In this document: positions 62,551 through 64,000 of the stretch, piece after piece
Layout of the letters: every line of letters starts with the position of its first letter
Numbering within the stretch: the stretch's first letter is position 1
Origin: CAUZJF01 sp965248605
GTDB taxonomy: Bacteria > Chloroflexota > Dehalococcoidia > Lucifugimonadales > CAUZJF01
Direction of reading: 5' to 3'
Assembly: GCA_965248605.1 (NCBI GenBank)
Contig: CBDFJV010000007.1
Coordinates: forward strand, 2,232,001 to 2,296,000
Length of the DNA stretch: 64,000 nt
Notes under the pieces: model-generated
What the model was told of the DNA's origin: nothing
The model's database searches: none
What the model saw: the letters and a program-made list of their open reading frames with translations, nothing else
Made by a program: the position numbers and the translations under genes

Positions 62551-63104
62551 GGCCGATGCGTCCCCATCTCCCCGTTGTGCTGGCTGGGGGCTGCAAAGTT
62601 GCTTCGACGGGGGGCTTTTCGAGGTTCGCCGGTGCCGCAAACCGCCCCAGATGCCCCTGTTTTAGCTACGAAACGGGACGAAAGACCCTCTGACCGGTCA
62701 GTGCCGGCAAATGCAACCGAGTGAGAAGTCATGCTAAACTACATCGCCCCTTCCACGACGACCTGTTTGCACTCTTGCAGCCGTTGACGTGTCAGCATGT
62801 AGCGAGCAAACAGCTACAGATGGGCCTGTCCGGGGGAGCCGGAGGGTTGATGCGGACAGGATTTGGCGTGTTGGCGACGAATGCGGCCCAGTTTGGTCCA
62901 TCGGTTTTGGCGCGAAACGATGTCGGGGTGCGTGACACGATTTTGGGACATGAGTAGGAGCGGACATCCTAGGCCAGCCAGCTGACGCTCTCTGCCACAT
63001 TCGGAGTGTATTGACCGAAATCTGTTAGCAGTACCTGTTAGTGCTGGTTCCACCGAAAAAGGGATGAAATTGCAAAAGCGGGCCACCCCCTGTAGAAGAC
63101 GGAA
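62551..63104. other. module spacer with conserved element and vestigial HTH start
   Basis: No gene is supported. At 62660-62673 lies TTTTAGCTACGAAA, shared with 7120-7133 and 11401-11414, followed by CTGACCGGTCAG. At 62785-62794 lies TGACGTGTCA, and just after it CAGATGGGCCTGTCCGG resembles the start of the HTH gene (ATGGATGAGCCTGTCCGC) in the other copies but does not continue. The remaining ~270 bp to 63104 has no counterpart there, so new sequence has been inserted before the working HTH genes. Confidence 0.6.
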
Positions 63105-63557
63105 ATGACTCCTGGGAAGCCAAAGAGCAACGGCGGGCCAGCATCGCGGGCCGACGACAATAAGCCCGACCTCAAGTGGGTTGTGGAGTGGCTCGTCGAG
63201 CGGGAGGGACAGCGCCGGACGGCGGCCCTTCTGGGAGTGAACCGGAAGACAGTGGCTCTGGCCCTGCGCCGGGAGCGACTGACGGGCAGGATGACCTTGG
63301 CCGTGCAGCGACTCATGGCCAACCTGGACGACCCCGGATGGGAGAGAACGACGCCACTGGACCGGTTGGAGGCGAGGATGAGGCTGGCGATTGAAGCCGT
63401 GGACGATCTTGCTAGGCTCGTGGAACGTCTGACCCGGCGCGTGGAGACCCTGGAGGCGGCTCGACAACCCGCAGACGACGTGGGAGACCAGACGGCGAAT
63501 GCGCCCGAGTCCGAGGGCCGGGTTCTGCGTCTGTTCAACTGGAGGCGGAGGCGCTAG
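63105..63557 (+). CDS. helix-turn-helix / coiled-coil protein
   Basis: A 150-residue protein. Residues about 22-60 (KWVVEWLVEREGQRRTAALL then GVNRKTVALALRRERLTGRM) have the shape of a FIS/Tn-type helix-turn-helix; residues about 85-120 form a coiled coil (LEARMRLAIEAVDDLARLVE, RLTRRVETLEAAR); a basic C terminus (FNWRRRR) follows. It has no counterpart in the decayed copies. It precedes the excisionase-like gene by 22 bp and could be co-transcribed. Function unknown; DNA binding is likely. Confidence 0.65.
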   Translation: MTPGKPKSNGGPASRADDNKPDLKWVVEWLVEREGQRRTAALLGVNRKTVALALRRERLTGRMTLAVQRLMANLDDPGWERTTPLDRLEARMRLAIEAVDDLARLVERLTRRVETLEAARQPADDVGDQTANAPESEGRVLRLFNWRRRR

Positions 63558-63579
63558 CCACGTAGCGAGGAAAAGAGAG

Positions 63580-64000
63580 ATGGATGAGCACGTCCGCTGG
63601 GTGACGAAAGCGGATGCGGCGCGAGAGATGGAGATATCCCTGTCCACCCTCGACCGGAGGATCAGAAGTGGAGAGGTCGAGGTGGTCAGGGAGGGGCGCC
63701 GGGTCTATGTGCGTATGCACGGGCTAGAGTACGTGGGTGACGACGAACTGCTGCGTCGATCCCTTGGTCGGGAGGACAAGCTTCAGCGGACCGTGTGGGA
63801 GCTGGATGGGCGAGCATCGGAGTTGGAGCGGGAGCGAGACGAGGCCAGGGAAGCGGCGTTAGCCAGCAGACAGGCGTAAAAGGAGCTTGAGGAGGCGTAC
63901 CGGAAGGAGACCGCCGCGCACAAGGAGACGAAGGACCTGCTCAACATGATCCGCGTGATCGCCATCGTGCTGTTCGTGCTGCTGGTCGGCAGCGTTCTCG
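63580..64000 (+). pseudogene. excisionase-like HTH / coiled-coil / membrane protein with an in-frame TAA, runs off the window
   Basis: Starts MDEHVRWVTKADAAREMEIS and continues LSTLDRRIRSGEVEVVREGR, RVYVR: an excisionase/MerR-like DNA-binding domain (residues 1-45). A coiled coil follows (ASELERERDEAREAALASRQ), then TAA at 63877-63879 where the paralogue at 4207 has Tyr (ARRPYEELEKAYRKE). After the stop the same frame reads KELEEAYRKETAAHKET and a membrane helix (VIAIVLFVLLVGSVL) to the window end. Either a Tyr codon has mutated, leaving a soluble 99-residue DNA-binding protein, or a sequencing error is present. A DNA-binding domain tied to a membrane helix by a coiled coil is unusual. Confidence 0.75.

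Overview
This 64 kb window is GC-rich bacterial DNA. It has no rRNA, no convincing tRNA, no ribosomal-protein gene and no CRISPR array, so the host can only be inferred. The mix of two formylglycine sulfatases, an enolase-superfamily remnant, PIG-L deacetylase, D-2-hydroxyacid dehydrogenase, amidohydrolase, ThDP enzyme, a very large peptide-type solute-binding lipoprotein, DUF1800 and NHL proteins, plus many insertion sequences and hairpin repeats, fits an uncultured Chloroflexota (SAR202/Dehalococcoidia-like). That assignment is inference, not proof.

Layout. 0-13.9 kb is a graveyard of mobile DNA: tandem IS1380-family elements, a higBA toxin-antitoxin pair, a group II intron whose interior holds a DUF6174 membrane-protein gene, an IS21-family element, an IS3-family element, and two decayed copies of a gene module that is best preserved at 57.8-64 kb. 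13.9-20.8 kb is chromosomal: S1C protease, MoxR ATPase and a DUF58 gene cut short by the mobile region, a sialidase-like protein and a Na+-efflux-type ABC transporter. 21-25.7 kb has a cyclic-nucleotide-binding protein, a winged-helix response regulator and a stand-alone receiver (both receivers lack the phospho-acceptor Asp) around a sulfatase. 26-32.8 kb carries the solute-binding protein, a NYN-LOTUS protein, and DUF1800 and NHL proteins. 33.3-35.6 kb is a TIR-beta-helix fusion gene broken by a MITE and an amber codon and bracketed by a duplicated cupin 3' end. 35.6-41.6 kb and 46-54.6 kb are catabolic genes. 42.2-45.8 kb is a small membrane-protein/PadR-like locus whose last gene is split by a second IS1380 copy. 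48.4-49.6 kb is an IS630-family element with a frameshifting transposase. 54.8-57.8 kb has a 5'-truncated TPR/membrane gene and vapBC.

The repeated module is the most interesting part. The 57.8-64 kb copy has a fused PD-(D/E)XK-like plus N6-adenine methyltransferase (type IIG-like), then a 570-residue protein with two winged helices each followed by a nuclease-like segment (second half resembling replication-relaxation proteins), a conserved 14-bp element, an HTH/coiled-coil protein, and an excisionase-HTH/coiled-coil/membrane protein. A second copy at 10.5-12.65 kb keeps the same order and the same ~100-bp first spacer but is riddled with deletions. A third at 2.6-9.0 kb keeps an intact 590-residue gene but its membrane-protein gene is split by IS21 and a group II intron sits beyond it. 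This looks like a mobile, possibly defensive, locus that has entered this genome region repeatedly.

Non-autonomous elements tie the region together. Two identical 125-bp MITEs (23.2 and 33.9 kb) have one end matching the IS630 ends at 48.4/49.6 kb. Two copies of a ~190-bp repeat (25.1 and 37.0 kb) occur, one of them truncating an enolase-superfamily gene. Several gene disruptions can be repaired on paper to the base by removing the inserted element.
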